From assembly GCA_003550445.1 (NCBI GenBank), contig PUKG01000281.1, positions 1 through 7,606 on the forward strand: a stretch of 7,606 nucleotides of DNA, read 5' to 3'. Both the position numbers and the translations under genes were made by a program. Source of the DNA: Halobacteroidaceae bacterium. Its GTDB lineage: Bacteria; Bacillota; Halanaerobiia; B1SED10-174. This document shows, piece by piece, positions 1 to 6,050 of this stretch (its first letter is position 1; each line of letters starts with the position of its first letter). The notes below the pieces were generated by a model, which saw nothing but the letters and a program-made list of their open reading frames with translations, searched no databases and was not told where the DNA came from.

Positions 1-1
1 C

Positions 2-121
2 TTTTATCATAGGAAAGCAGAGATGATTTGTGAATCAGCCAGTGAGTACAGTGCGGATATTGAACCAGAGGAGGTCTCCGCTTCGGATAATGTAACAATT
101 ATTTATGAGATTTCTGGGTGA
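2..121 (+). CDS. C-terminal fragment of a SIMPL (DUF541)-like protein
   Basis: This reading frame is open from the window edge to a TGA at 119-121, giving the last 39 residues of a protein whose start lies outside the window. The tail reads ...IEPEEVSASDNVTIIYEISG. That resembles the usual end of SIMPL/DUF541 proteins, where a 'pI-x-P-G-E-x-x-V-x-A-x-V-x-V-x-Y-E-I' pattern forms the last strand. Here the usual Gly of PGE is Glu. SIMPL proteins are mostly exported or periplasmic and of poorly defined function. The A+T-rich spacer and possible terminator that follow fit a real gene end. The family call rests on about 25 residues, so it is tentative; that a coding frame ends here is more secure than its identity. 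Confidence 0.5.
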   Translation, partial: FYHRKAEMICESASEYSADIEPEEVSASDNVTIIYEISG

Positions 122-170
122 TGATTAAATTGGCCGAGAAATAGGAAACCTACTTATCAATTTTTTATAA

Positions 171-205
171 ATCTAAGGGATTTTTTAGATCACCCTGGCT
201 TTTTT
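171..205 (+). terminator. Possible weak terminator after the SIMPL-like gene
   Basis: ATCTAA at 171-176 can pair with TTAGAT at 185-190. Alternatively AGGG at 176-179 can pair with CCCT at 193-196, which sits just before a run of six T at 200-205. The stems are short and mutually exclusive. The position, 50-85 bases after the stop codon at 121, is right for a terminator, but the structure is weak. Confidence 0.3.
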
Positions 206-212
206 CTATGAA

Positions 213-241
213 ATGACAATAATCGAAGACAGCTAAATAAA
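213..241 (+). promoter_or_regulatory. Weak sigma-A-like promoter candidate for the subtilase gene
   Basis: ATGACA at 213-218 matches five of six bases of a -35 box. AATAAA at 236-241 lies 17 bases further on and matches four of six bases of a -10 box; TAAATA at 234-239 is an alternative at 15 bases. The candidate sits between the possible upstream terminator and the gene starting at 309. In such A+T-rich DNA, matches of this quality arise easily by chance. Confidence 0.22.
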
Positions 242-308
242 TCAAATAAATTTAATGGAGCAAATTTCTCAAAAGTGAGTTGGGGGGACCGAGTTAGGGG
301 GAAATGAA

Positions 309-1292
309 ATGAACGAAAAAACTAAACTCAGGCTTTTTCTTATTGGAATATTAATAGTTTTTATACTGGGTGCCGCCCAATATTACAATCACAGGAGATT
401 TTACAACATGAGTCCTGGTCTTGGCTTAGAAGATTTGCATGCAGAAGGAATTAATGGTGGAGGAACTAATGTTGGCATAGTTGATCAAAAACTTTTGACC
501 GGGCATAACGAATACTGGGATAGGATTGTCTTTTACCGGGAAACAGGAAATATGGAAAATGAACCCTATTCCTTACACGGTCCTGCTGTTGCTTCAATAC
601 TGGTTGGCAGAAATTGTGGAGTGGCTCCCCGGGCCAACCTTTTTTACTGGGCTGTTCCTGTATCCGGTCCTGGGACTGCTGGAGTAAGGTATGCAGATGC
701 GATAAGGGAGGTAATACAATTTAATACTGAACAACCTCCAGAGGAACGGGTTCAAATTTTATCCGTATCAACCGGTTTTTCCTCGGAGCAGGGAGGAGAG
801 GAATTCATAAGGGCAATTGAGGAAGCTAAGGATTCGGGTATCCTTGTTTTTACCTCCAGCTACCCTTATTACACCGAACCTCCCCTCGCCGTTTACAATG
901 CTGCTTTAAAAGATAGGGGTTACAGGGGAGAAGTAAATGATTATATAGTTCAACCAGAAGTTGTTGAATACCGGGGAAAGACGGCAGAAGAAATTGTCCA
1001 GGAAAGGCATTCTCGGGATGAGGAAATGGGTTATTATTCAGTTTGGGTTCCGGTTCAACCCCGCCTTCTTGCTTCTGGAGAAGGTGAGGGTAAATATGAA
1101 ATGTTTAAAACAGGTGGAGATAGTTTGGCAACTCCTTTTGTTGCTGGTGTTGCTGCCCTAGTATTACAAACTAACTCTGAACTATCCGATGAACAGGTAA
1201 TTGAAATTATCGGCCAAACCGTAACCGAAAATGAAAATGGCCTGTTGATGATTGATCCTCAAAAGGCCATAAATAAAGCAAGAGAAATATAA
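309..1292 (+). CDS. Membrane-anchored divergent subtilisin-like (S8) protein
   Basis: A 327-residue protein with a short basic N-terminus (K4, K6, R8) and one hydrophobic segment at about residues 9-23. It is probably anchored with the subtilase domain outside the cytoplasm. Subtilase landmarks occur in order: VGIVDQK with Asp59, LHGPAVASILVG with His90, GVAPRANLFYW at about 104-114, and GGDSLATPFVAGVAALVL with Ser272. All three motifs are altered from the consensus (D-T/S-G, HGTHVA, GTSMATP). Where the oxyanion-hole Asn is expected (usually AAGN), residues 178-187 read ILVFTSSYPY, with no Asn. The fold is therefore well supported, but activity is uncertain: it may be a weak or specialised peptidase or a pseudoprotease. 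The start is the ATG preceded by an AGGGGG ribosome binding site at 296-301; an ATG five bases upstream is out of frame and stops at once. The gene stands alone, with spacers of about 190 and 400 bases on either side. Confidence 0.85.
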   Translation: MNEKTKLRLFLIGILIVFILGAAQYYNHRRFYNMSPGLGLEDLHAEGINGGGTNVGIVDQKLLTGHNEYWDRIVFYRETGNMENEPYSLHGPAVASILVGRNCGVAPRANLFYWAVPVSGPGTAGVRYADAIREVIQFNTEQPPEERVQILSVSTGFSSEQGGEEFIRAIEEAKDSGILVFTSSYPYYTEPPLAVYNAALKDRGYRGEVNDYIVQPEVVEYRGKTAEEIVQERHSRDEEMGYYSVWVPVQPRLLASGEGEGKYEMFKTGGDSLATPFVAGVAALVLQTNSELSDEQVIEIIGQTVTENENGLLMIDPQKAINKAREI

Positions 1293-1430
1293 GAGGATAT
1301 AAATTTCCTAACTCCTTTTCCCCTGATTTGGTTTTTTTTGGGTTTGAAACAAATTTGGGAAAAACCGGTTCAGAGAAAAAATAAACAAAGGGGATTTATT
1401 TGTAGAAAATCTTACAATTTAAAACATTAA

Positions 1431-1494
1431 AAGAGGAAAGTCGGGGTTAGAATAGAATATATTAACTTGTAATGTGAAGTTAAGCTTTCCTTTT
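1431..1494 (+). repeat. Nested inverted repeat (hairpin within hairpin)
   Basis: AAGAGGAAAG at 1431-1440 pairs with CTTTCCTTTT at 1485-1494: ten pairs including one G-T. Inside this, TTAACTT at 1462-1468 pairs perfectly with AAGTTAA at 1477-1483 across an eight-base loop, so the inner hairpin stacks almost directly on the outer right arm. The T-rich stretch that follows (1486-1500) makes a terminator for the upstream gene possible. A leader RNA element of the binding-protein gene, whose start is 200 bases downstream, is the alternative. Confidence 0.45.
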
Positions 1495-1683
1495 CTTTTA
1501 TTGGTTTTGCCAAACTATTTTCTTTTTATTCTTAATTTTTTTAAATTAATTATTTGCCTTTTCTCCTAACCTTAAAGTGAATTTAGTTTCCAGAAAGGCG
1601 GTGATTTTTAAAAAAATTGATTGTGGCCCATTATTCTGAAACTCTGGCAATCCGGAACTTTTATCTGGAAAAATGCCGGCAAA

Positions 1684-1690
1684 AGGAGGA
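1684..1690 (+). promoter_or_regulatory. Ribosome binding site that fixes the binding-protein start
   Basis: AGGAGGA lies four bases before the ATG at 1695. The same frame is open further upstream to a TTG at 1617, but that codon has no comparable site. The extra 26 residues (IVAHYSETL...) would also bury the signal peptide. The start at 1695 is therefore clearly preferred. Confidence 0.85.
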
Positions 1691-1694
1691 AAAA

Positions 1695-3227
1695 ATGAAA
1701 AAGTTAAAGTTAAGGGGCAATTTCTGTTTTATGGCCATGATGTTATTATTAGTGACTGCTTTGGTTTTGGTGGGACAAGATGGGGCAGGGGCCAACCCTC
1801 GTTCGGACCTTAACTGGGGCCGTGGAACTGATGCCACAACCCTTGATCCCAGAATGGCCAGAGATGTTTACTCTCATGAAATTAATATGCTTTTGTACGA
1901 TGAACTATTCTACATTGATCACAACCAGGAAATTCAACTTCTGCTTGCCAAAACCCTTGAATATCCAGATGATACAACATATCTTTTCACATTGCATGAG
2001 GGAGTACTTTTTCATGATGGAGAAGAATTGACTGCAGAAGATGTGGTCTATACTTTCGAAACCATGATGGATCCAGATTTTGGATCACCTCATTACGATG
2101 GGCTTCAACCAATTGAATCTGTCAGAGCTTTAGATCGATATACCGTTGAATTTAAAGCAAAAGAACCTGATGCTGTTCTTATCTACGACCTTGATCACCG
2201 CATCGTTCCCAAACATATTGCCCCGGACAGACCAGGGGGGGATTTTGCCTACAGACCCGTGGGAACCGGACCTTTTATGCTGGAAAGATGGGAACCCAAT
2301 GATGTTATTGTTTTGAAAAAATATGAAGAATATTTCCGGAGTCCTGCAAAACTGGAAACAATCAATGTGCGGTATATCCCGGAAGCTGAAGTTCGCTTTA
2401 CAGAACTTTTAGGTGGCGCTCTGGACCTTTCAGACGTACCTTCTGCAGAACTGGATCGCATGAAAGAACATCCCGATTTTACCGTCGGGGGATATACCAC
2501 CCTAAACTATTTTCCCATTTTTGTTCAACATGATCACGAGATCTTAAGCCAAAAGAAGGTAAGGCAGGCATTGGCTTATGGGGTGGATATGGATGAGTTG
2601 GTTTCGGTTGTTTTTGAGACCGCTATTCCCGCAACAAGTGTCTTTATACCGGGGACTTGGGCCTATGCTCCGGAAGTCCAGAGAACTTACGAGTATAATC
2701 CTGAAAAGGCAAAAGAACTACTTGCTGAAGCCGGTTATCCTGATGGTTTCTCAATAACCCTTAAAACATCAACTGGAACAACAAATGTAGAGTTTGGAGA
2801 AATCCTTCGTTTTTACTGGCTGCAGATTGGAGTGGATCTAGAACATCAAACTTCCGAGTGGTCAACCTATTTCTCTGCTTTGCAGGAAGGGGATTTTGAG
2901 CTGGCCCATTCGGGTATGGTTAATGCTTTTGACCCGGATATTTTCCTTCGTCGCTATCACAGTGGCAATATTCCTCCTTACGGAGCCAACCGTGGTCACT
3001 ACAAAAATCCTGACCTGGATCAGATTATTGATGAAGCCCGCCGAATTGTTGGTGACCAAGAAGCCCGGGCCGAATTGTACCGGGAAGCGCAAAGAATATA
3101 TACTGAAGAACTTCCTAATATTCCTGTGCGTTACACCCAGATGCACATGGTTTGGAACTCAGACCTGGATTTTGAATGGCTTTTGAATACACAATTCCGG
3201 GTTCTGCGTGAATCTTACTGGAAATAA
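1695..3227 (+). CDS. Peptide/nickel-type ABC transporter substrate-binding protein (SBP_bac_5)
   Basis: A 510-residue extracytoplasmic solute-binding protein of the DppA/OppA family (cluster C, SBP_bac_5). Such proteins capture peptides or related ligands and deliver them to a two-permease channel. Residues 1-33 form a signal peptide: basic MKKLKLRG, hydrophobic core at about 12-26, and likely signal peptidase I cleavage after AGA at 31-33. The family signature covers about 95-122 (TYLFTLHEGVLFHDGEELTA and onward), and a typical VGTGPFMLERWEP motif lies further in. The length is normal for the family. The only cysteine is Cys11, before the hydrophobic core, so there is no lipobox; the protein should be released or periplasmic rather than a lipoprotein. 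The two permease genes follow on the same strand, separated by a strong terminator, which suggests that the binding protein is made in excess. Family members also bind nickel, sugars or other ligands, so peptide specificity is inferred. Confidence 0.95.
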   Translation: MKKLKLRGNFCFMAMMLLLVTALVLVGQDGAGANPRSDLNWGRGTDATTLDPRMARDVYSHEINMLLYDELFYIDHNQEIQLLLAKTLEYPDDTTYLFTLHEGVLFHDGEELTAEDVVYTFETMMDPDFGSPHYDGLQPIESVRALDRYTVEFKAKEPDAVLIYDLDHRIVPKHIAPDRPGGDFAYRPVGTGPFMLERWEPNDVIVLKKYEEYFRSPAKLETINVRYIPEAEVRFTELLGGALDLSDVPSAELDRMKEHPDFTVGGYTTLNYFPIFVQHDHEILSQKKVRQALAYGVDMDELVSVVFETAIPATSVFIPGTWAYAPEVQRTYEYNPEKAKELLAEAGYPDGFSITLKTSTGTTNVEFGEILRFYWLQIGVDLEHQTSEWSTYFSALQEGDFELAHSGMVNAFDPDIFLRRYHSGNIPPYGANRGHYKNPDLDQIIDEARRIVGDQEARAELYREAQRIYTEELPNIPVRYTQMHMVWNSDLDFEWLLNTQFRVLRESYWK

Positions 3228-3241
3228 ATTAAACTGAGATA

Positions 3242-3283
3242 AAGGAAACCCCCTTTGCTCGGGGGTTTCCTTCCTCTTTTTTT
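3242..3283 (+). terminator. Strong intrinsic terminator after the binding-protein gene
   Basis: GGAAACCCCC at 3244-3253 pairs perfectly with GGGGGTTTCC at 3261-3270 around a seven-base loop. Two more A-T pairs at the base extend the stem to 12. A run of seven T at 3277-3283 follows. It lies 14 bases after the stop codon at 3227 and should end most transcripts before the permease genes, either as a full stop or as a partial one that keeps permease levels low. Confidence 0.93.
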
Positions 3284-3326
3284 GGTAAAAAGTTATTATT
3301 GCACTCAATCTCAAATCCTTTATTCT

Positions 3327-3356
3327 TTGATTCGAGTAAAACCTTAAAGCTATTAA
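3327..3356 (+). promoter_or_regulatory. Possible promoter for the permease genes
   Basis: TTGATT at 3327-3332 (four of six -35 bases) and TATTAA at 3351-3356 (four of six -10 bases) are 18 bases apart. An overlapping TAAAAT at 3354-3359 is a better -10 match but badly spaced. The site lies between the strong terminator and the permease start at 3408, where a promoter would be needed if the terminator is efficient. The evidence is weak. Confidence 0.28.
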
Positions 3357-3407
3357 AATTTTCAACCTTTTTCGGTTCTGGCATGATTATCAAGGAGGCC
3401 GCATGCT

Positions 3408-4328
3408 ATGCAGACATATATTTTAAAAAGGCTTATTCAGGCTATTCCAGTTTTATTTATTGTTACTATTATTGTGTTTTCTCTGCTCCATTTTCTTCCT
3501 GGCTGTCCAGCAGCCAATATACTTGGGGAAGAGGCTACGGGAGAACAAATACAACGGCTCCGGGAAGCCATGGGCCTAAACCGGCCAATCCATATCCAAT
3601 ATCTGGAATGGGTTGGTGGGATTTTACAAGGAGATTTTGGTACCTCCCTTCGTGATGGCCGTGAGGTTTTCCCTACTCTGATGCGTCGCTTACCTGCGAC
3701 AGTACAACTGGTAATAGCTTCTTTATTTATTTCCACGATTATCGGTATTCCTGTGGGGGTTATTTCGGCCATAAGGCAGAATTCTTTGTTGGATTCTTTT
3801 ACTCGAATCTTTGCTTTGCTTGGGGTGTCAATACCAAATTTCTGGCTTGGTTTAATGCTTATTCTACTATTTTCCTACCAACTGGGCTGGCTCCCGGCTT
3901 CAGGGCGAGGAACCCTGGCCCATCTTATTATGCCGGCTATTGCTCTGGGAACAGCTTCCGCAGGGCTTATTACACGTCTTACTCGCTCCAGCATGCTTGA
4001 AATAATTCGTACCGATTTTATCAGGACAGCCCGGTCTAAGGGATTGATGGAGCGAAGGGTCATTTACGGCCATGCTCTCAAAAATGCTTTGCTACCCGTA
4101 ACTACAATTGTTGGCCTGCAGATGGGGTATGGACTTGGGGGAGCTTTAATTACCGAAGCAGTTTTTGCCTATCCTGGCATAGGACATTTTACCTATGAGA
4201 GGCTTTTGGCTCGTGATATGCCGGTAGTTATGGGGAATTTATTTTTATTTGCCCTTATGTTTATCCTGATAAACATTTTTACTGATATAGCCTATGGGTT
4301 CCTTGATCCAAGGATTCGCTATGATTGA
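3408..4328 (+). CDS. ABC transporter permease, DppB/OppB type
   Basis: A 306-residue inner-membrane permease, one half of the channel of a peptide/nickel-type ABC importer. The N-terminus (YILKRLIQAIPVLFIVTIIVF) is the typical first membrane segment of this family. Further hydrophobic segments lie at about 96-122, 131-158, 170-190, 228-250 and 274-295, giving the usual six. The cytoplasmic EAA-type loop that contacts the ATPase is at about 203-224 (DFIRTARSKGLMERR and onward), followed by the hallmark EAVFAYPGIG at 250-259 and the C-terminal LDPRIRYD. The length is standard. The start at 3408 has AAGGAGG at 3392-3398; an ATG at 3403 is in another frame. One oddity is LPGCP at 30-34, where the family usually has LPGDP, putting a cysteine at the first periplasmic turn. 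The partner permease follows after 16 bases. Confidence 0.95.
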   Translation: MQTYILKRLIQAIPVLFIVTIIVFSLLHFLPGCPAANILGEEATGEQIQRLREAMGLNRPIHIQYLEWVGGILQGDFGTSLRDGREVFPTLMRRLPATVQLVIASLFISTIIGIPVGVISAIRQNSLLDSFTRIFALLGVSIPNFWLGLMLILLFSYQLGWLPASGRGTLAHLIMPAIALGTASAGLITRLTRSSMLEIIRTDFIRTARSKGLMERRVIYGHALKNALLPVTTIVGLQMGYGLGGALITEAVFAYPGIGHFTYERLLARDMPVVMGNLFLFALMFILINIFTDIAYGFLDPRIRYD

Positions 4329-4344
4329 GAAGGAGGGGGTACAA

Positions 4345-5202
4345 ATGGAAGAAAAAAGCCGAAGTTTTTACCAGGACGCTTTCAGCAGACTGAAAAAAAG
4401 CCCTACGGCAATTGTAGGGTTAATAATTGTTCTAATCTTTATTTTAATTGCCGCTTTTGCCCCCTTTATTGCTCCCTATGATCCTTTTGAAATGAATTTA
4501 AGAAACCGGCAGCAAGCGCCAAGTTGGGAGCATCCTTTTGGGACAGATTTCTTCGGGCGGGATGTGATGTCCCGCATGATTTTTGGAGCCCGCATTTCCT
4601 TAATTATGGGGATAACTGTAATTGCTGTCCGGGCTTTTATTGGGATAGTTCTGGGCCTTATTGCTGGCTATTACGGGGGTTGGGTGGAAACAATAATAAT
4701 GCGCTTAACGGATGCCGTAATTGCTTTCCCGGGAATAATTTTGGCCCTGGCCATAATGGCGGTTCGCGGTCCGGGGTTATTTAATGTGTTCTTCGCCCTT
4801 TCTATCGTAGGCTGGACTACTTTCTGCCGTCTTGTTCGGGGTGAAGTCCTATCTGTGAGGGAAAGGGATTATGTAATGGCAGCACGAGGTCTGGGGGCTA
4901 GCGATTTAAAAATCATGCTTGCGCACATACTGCCTAACATAATGCCTGCAATAGTTATTTATGCGACATTAGGTATTGCGGCTCCGATTATTAGCGAAGC
5001 AGGATTGAGCTTTTTGGGCCTGGGAGCGCGCTCCGATCAAATCACCTGGGGATTTATGATTTCCATGGCCCGTCCATATATTCGTTATGCATGGTGGTCA
5101 ATTACCTTTCCCGGCCTGGCTATTGTTGTTGTGGTTCTTGGTTTTAACCTTTTGGGAGATGGCTTACGAGATGCTCTTGATCCCCGAATGAAAGATGTCT
5201 GA
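4345..5202 (+). CDS. ABC transporter permease, DppC/OppC type
   Basis: A 285-residue inner-membrane permease, the second half of the importer channel. Residues 8-60 form the OppC_N region with the first membrane segment (about 22-43), followed by APYDPFEMN. HPFGTDFFGRDVMSR at 63-77 is a family hallmark. The BPD_transp_1 domain covers about 85-280, with the EAA-type ATPase-contact loop at 177-193 (VMAARGLGASDLKIMLA) and the conserved ISEAGLSFLGLG at 216-227. The protein ends in DALDPRMKDV. The chosen ATG has AAGGAGGGGG at 4330-4339. An in-frame ATG 51 bases upstream would overlap the previous gene and lacks a good site. Close coupling to the upstream permease indicates one transcript. Many related operons continue with two ATPase genes (DppD/F), but none follows here. 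Confidence 0.95.
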   Translation: MEEKSRSFYQDAFSRLKKSPTAIVGLIIVLIFILIAAFAPFIAPYDPFEMNLRNRQQAPSWEHPFGTDFFGRDVMSRMIFGARISLIMGITVIAVRAFIGIVLGLIAGYYGGWVETIIMRLTDAVIAFPGIILALAIMAVRGPGLFNVFFALSIVGWTTFCRLVRGEVLSVRERDYVMAARGLGASDLKIMLAHILPNIMPAIVIYATLGIAAPIISEAGLSFLGLGARSDQITWGFMISMARPYIRYAWWSITFPGLAIVVVVLGFNLLGDGLRDALDPRMKDV

Positions 5203-5334
5203 TCAACTAACTTAGTTAAATTTTGTCATCCCTAACATTGATTTGGAAAAGGCTATTTAAACATTTTTGGCAATTAACTCTTTTCCAAGATACAATTTTT
5301 TGATTTTTTTCTTTAAGCACTTAAACCTTTTGGT

Positions 5335-5404
5335 AAACCATCGGATATATTCCTTTTTGGTTGTGGTGTTTTCGTACCATTTTGGAGTTTCCGATGGTTT
5401 TTTT
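5335..5404 (+). terminator. Terminator-like hairpin with a 44-base loop
   Basis: AAACCATCGGA at 5335-5345 pairs perfectly with TCCGATGGTTT at 5390-5400, an 11-bp stem. The T run continues to 5404, giving seven T in a row. The enclosed 44 bases are unusually long for a simple terminator loop and can fold further, for example TGGT with ACCA near 5364-5379 and TCC with GGA closer to the stem. It probably ends the permease transcript 130 bases after its stop codon. Because it also sits about 77 bases before the kinase-like gene, a regulated leader terminator is possible. Confidence 0.65.
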
Positions 5405-5471
5405 ATTCACTTAATATGGTTAGAAGGAAAGATGTTTTTTGTTTCTCCTTCTTCGGTGTAATAAAGAGCTT

Positions 5472-5477
5472 GGAGGG
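5472..5477 (+). promoter_or_regulatory. Ribosome binding site for a TTG start
   Basis: GGAGGG lies three bases before the TTG at 5481, somewhat close but usable. A second G-rich run at 5493-5498 lies six bases before an in-frame CTG at 5505. The ATG at 5491 between them is out of frame and reaches a stop after five codons. No in-frame ATG exists near the N-terminus, so a non-ATG start is needed. Confidence 0.45.
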
Positions 5478-5480
5478 TTT

Positions 5481-6050
5481 TTGCGAAAAAATGGGGGGAT
5501 CAAACTGAAAAATAATCAAGAAACAAAAAGCCTGATAATAATATTTGGCCAGGAAGGTGTGGGAAAAACCACAATTATCTCCACTTTACCTGAATATATT
5601 CCTAACTCTGCAGGGGTTGACGGAGAAGACCTTCTTAATGTAAATCCCTGGGCCTGGAACGAAAAGACTAAGAAACTTCTCTGGGAAAATGTAATTGATA
5701 CAACCCGAAATTTTTGGGAATTCGGATATAACCCAGTAGTCACTGGAAGCTTTTTTAATTATTACTCCGAATTCCAGGAGTTTAAAGGGCAAATTCCGGA
5801 AGCAAAAAATATTATAGTAATACAGCTTTGTGCTGACAAAGAAATCAGGGATGATAGAAGGAGAAAAAGGCCAAAAAAATATCAAAAAGAAGTTAGTGAC
5901 TGGGTTGACAATTATTATCCTGAAGACCAGGAGTTCTGCAAGCATTCTAATGAATTACCCTACCTGAGGATAGCTTCAGATAAACAAAAAGTTGAGGAGA
6001 CAATTACTACAATTCTTGAGCATCTTGATCGTCGCGGTTTGGATTATTGA
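5481..6050 (+). CDS. Small P-loop NTPase, putative nucleotide/small-molecule kinase
   Basis: A protein of about 189 residues with a clear Walker A motif, GQEGVGKT at residues 23-30, after a hydrophobic beta strand (SLIIIF). An acidic stretch, GVDGED at 45-50, sits where kinases of this fold often bind substrate or metal. A second strand (NPVVTGSFF, 84-92) and a third (KNIIVIQLCAD, 109-119) fit an alpha/beta core. The arginine-rich IRDDRRRKRP at 122-131 resembles the mobile LID of adenylate- or shikimate-kinase-like enzymes. This order suggests a P-loop kinase that phosphorylates a small molecule or nucleotide, but I cannot name the substrate; an AAA-type or zeta-toxin-like relative is possible. 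There is no signal peptide, so it should be cytoplasmic. The start is uncertain: TTG 5481 is chosen for its GGAGGG site, with CTG 5505 (181 aa) as the alternative; both keep the P-loop. It appears to be a single-gene unit. Confidence 0.75.
   Translation: MRKNGGIKLKNNQETKSLIIIFGQEGVGKTTIISTLPEYIPNSAGVDGEDLLNVNPWAWNEKTKKLLWENVIDTTRNFWEFGYNPVVTGSFFNYYSEFQEFKGQIPEAKNIIVIQLCADKEIRDDRRRKRPKKYQKEVSDWVDNYYPEDQEFCKHSNELPYLRIASDKQKVEETITTILEHLDRRGLDY

Larger units (their letters stand above)
1293..1694. other. A+T-rich spacer with a nested inverted repeat, no gene seen
   Basis: About 400 bases lie between the subtilase stop and the binding-protein start, with no credible gene on either strand. The spacer is rich in T and A runs. 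It contains a weak inverted repeat near 1329-1365 (GGTTTTT with AAAAACC) and a stronger nested structure at 1431-1494, listed separately. It probably holds the subtilase terminator and the promoter of the binding-protein gene, but I cannot place convincing -35 and -10 boxes. Confidence 0.6.
5203..5480. other. Spacer after the permeases: palindrome and hairpin, no gene seen
   Basis: This 278-base spacer starts with a short palindrome, AACTAA-C-TTAGTT at 5205-5217, directly after the permease stop. It is too tight to be a hairpin and could be a protein-binding site or chance. The terminator-like structure at 5335-5404 follows. An open frame running through the hairpin into the next gene's leader has no ribosome binding site and is not considered real. 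Confidence 0.5.

Noticed and set aside
121..144. ATG overlapping the stop of the SIMPL-like gene, as in coupled genes
   Set aside because: It opens only seven codons before a stop.
1432..1446. GAGGAAAGTC-GGGG resembles the conserved 5' motif of RNase P RNA
   Set aside because: The downstream sequence lacks the other conserved RNase P RNA blocks and runs into T-rich spacer, and the bases are explained by the local inverted repeat.
1617..1694. Upstream TTG start for the binding protein
   Set aside because: It has no good ribosome binding site and would place 26 polar residues before a clear signal peptide; the ATG at 1695 has AGGAGGA.
3437..3772. Minus-strand open frame inside the DppB-type permease
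   Set aside because: It lies wholly antisense to a confidently identified gene, and its Arg/Ser/Pro-rich composition is typical of a frame shadow.
5267..5461. 64-codon plus-strand open frame across the 5335-5404 hairpin
   Set aside because: It runs through a terminator-like structure, has no binding site and reads as Phe/Leu-rich noise.
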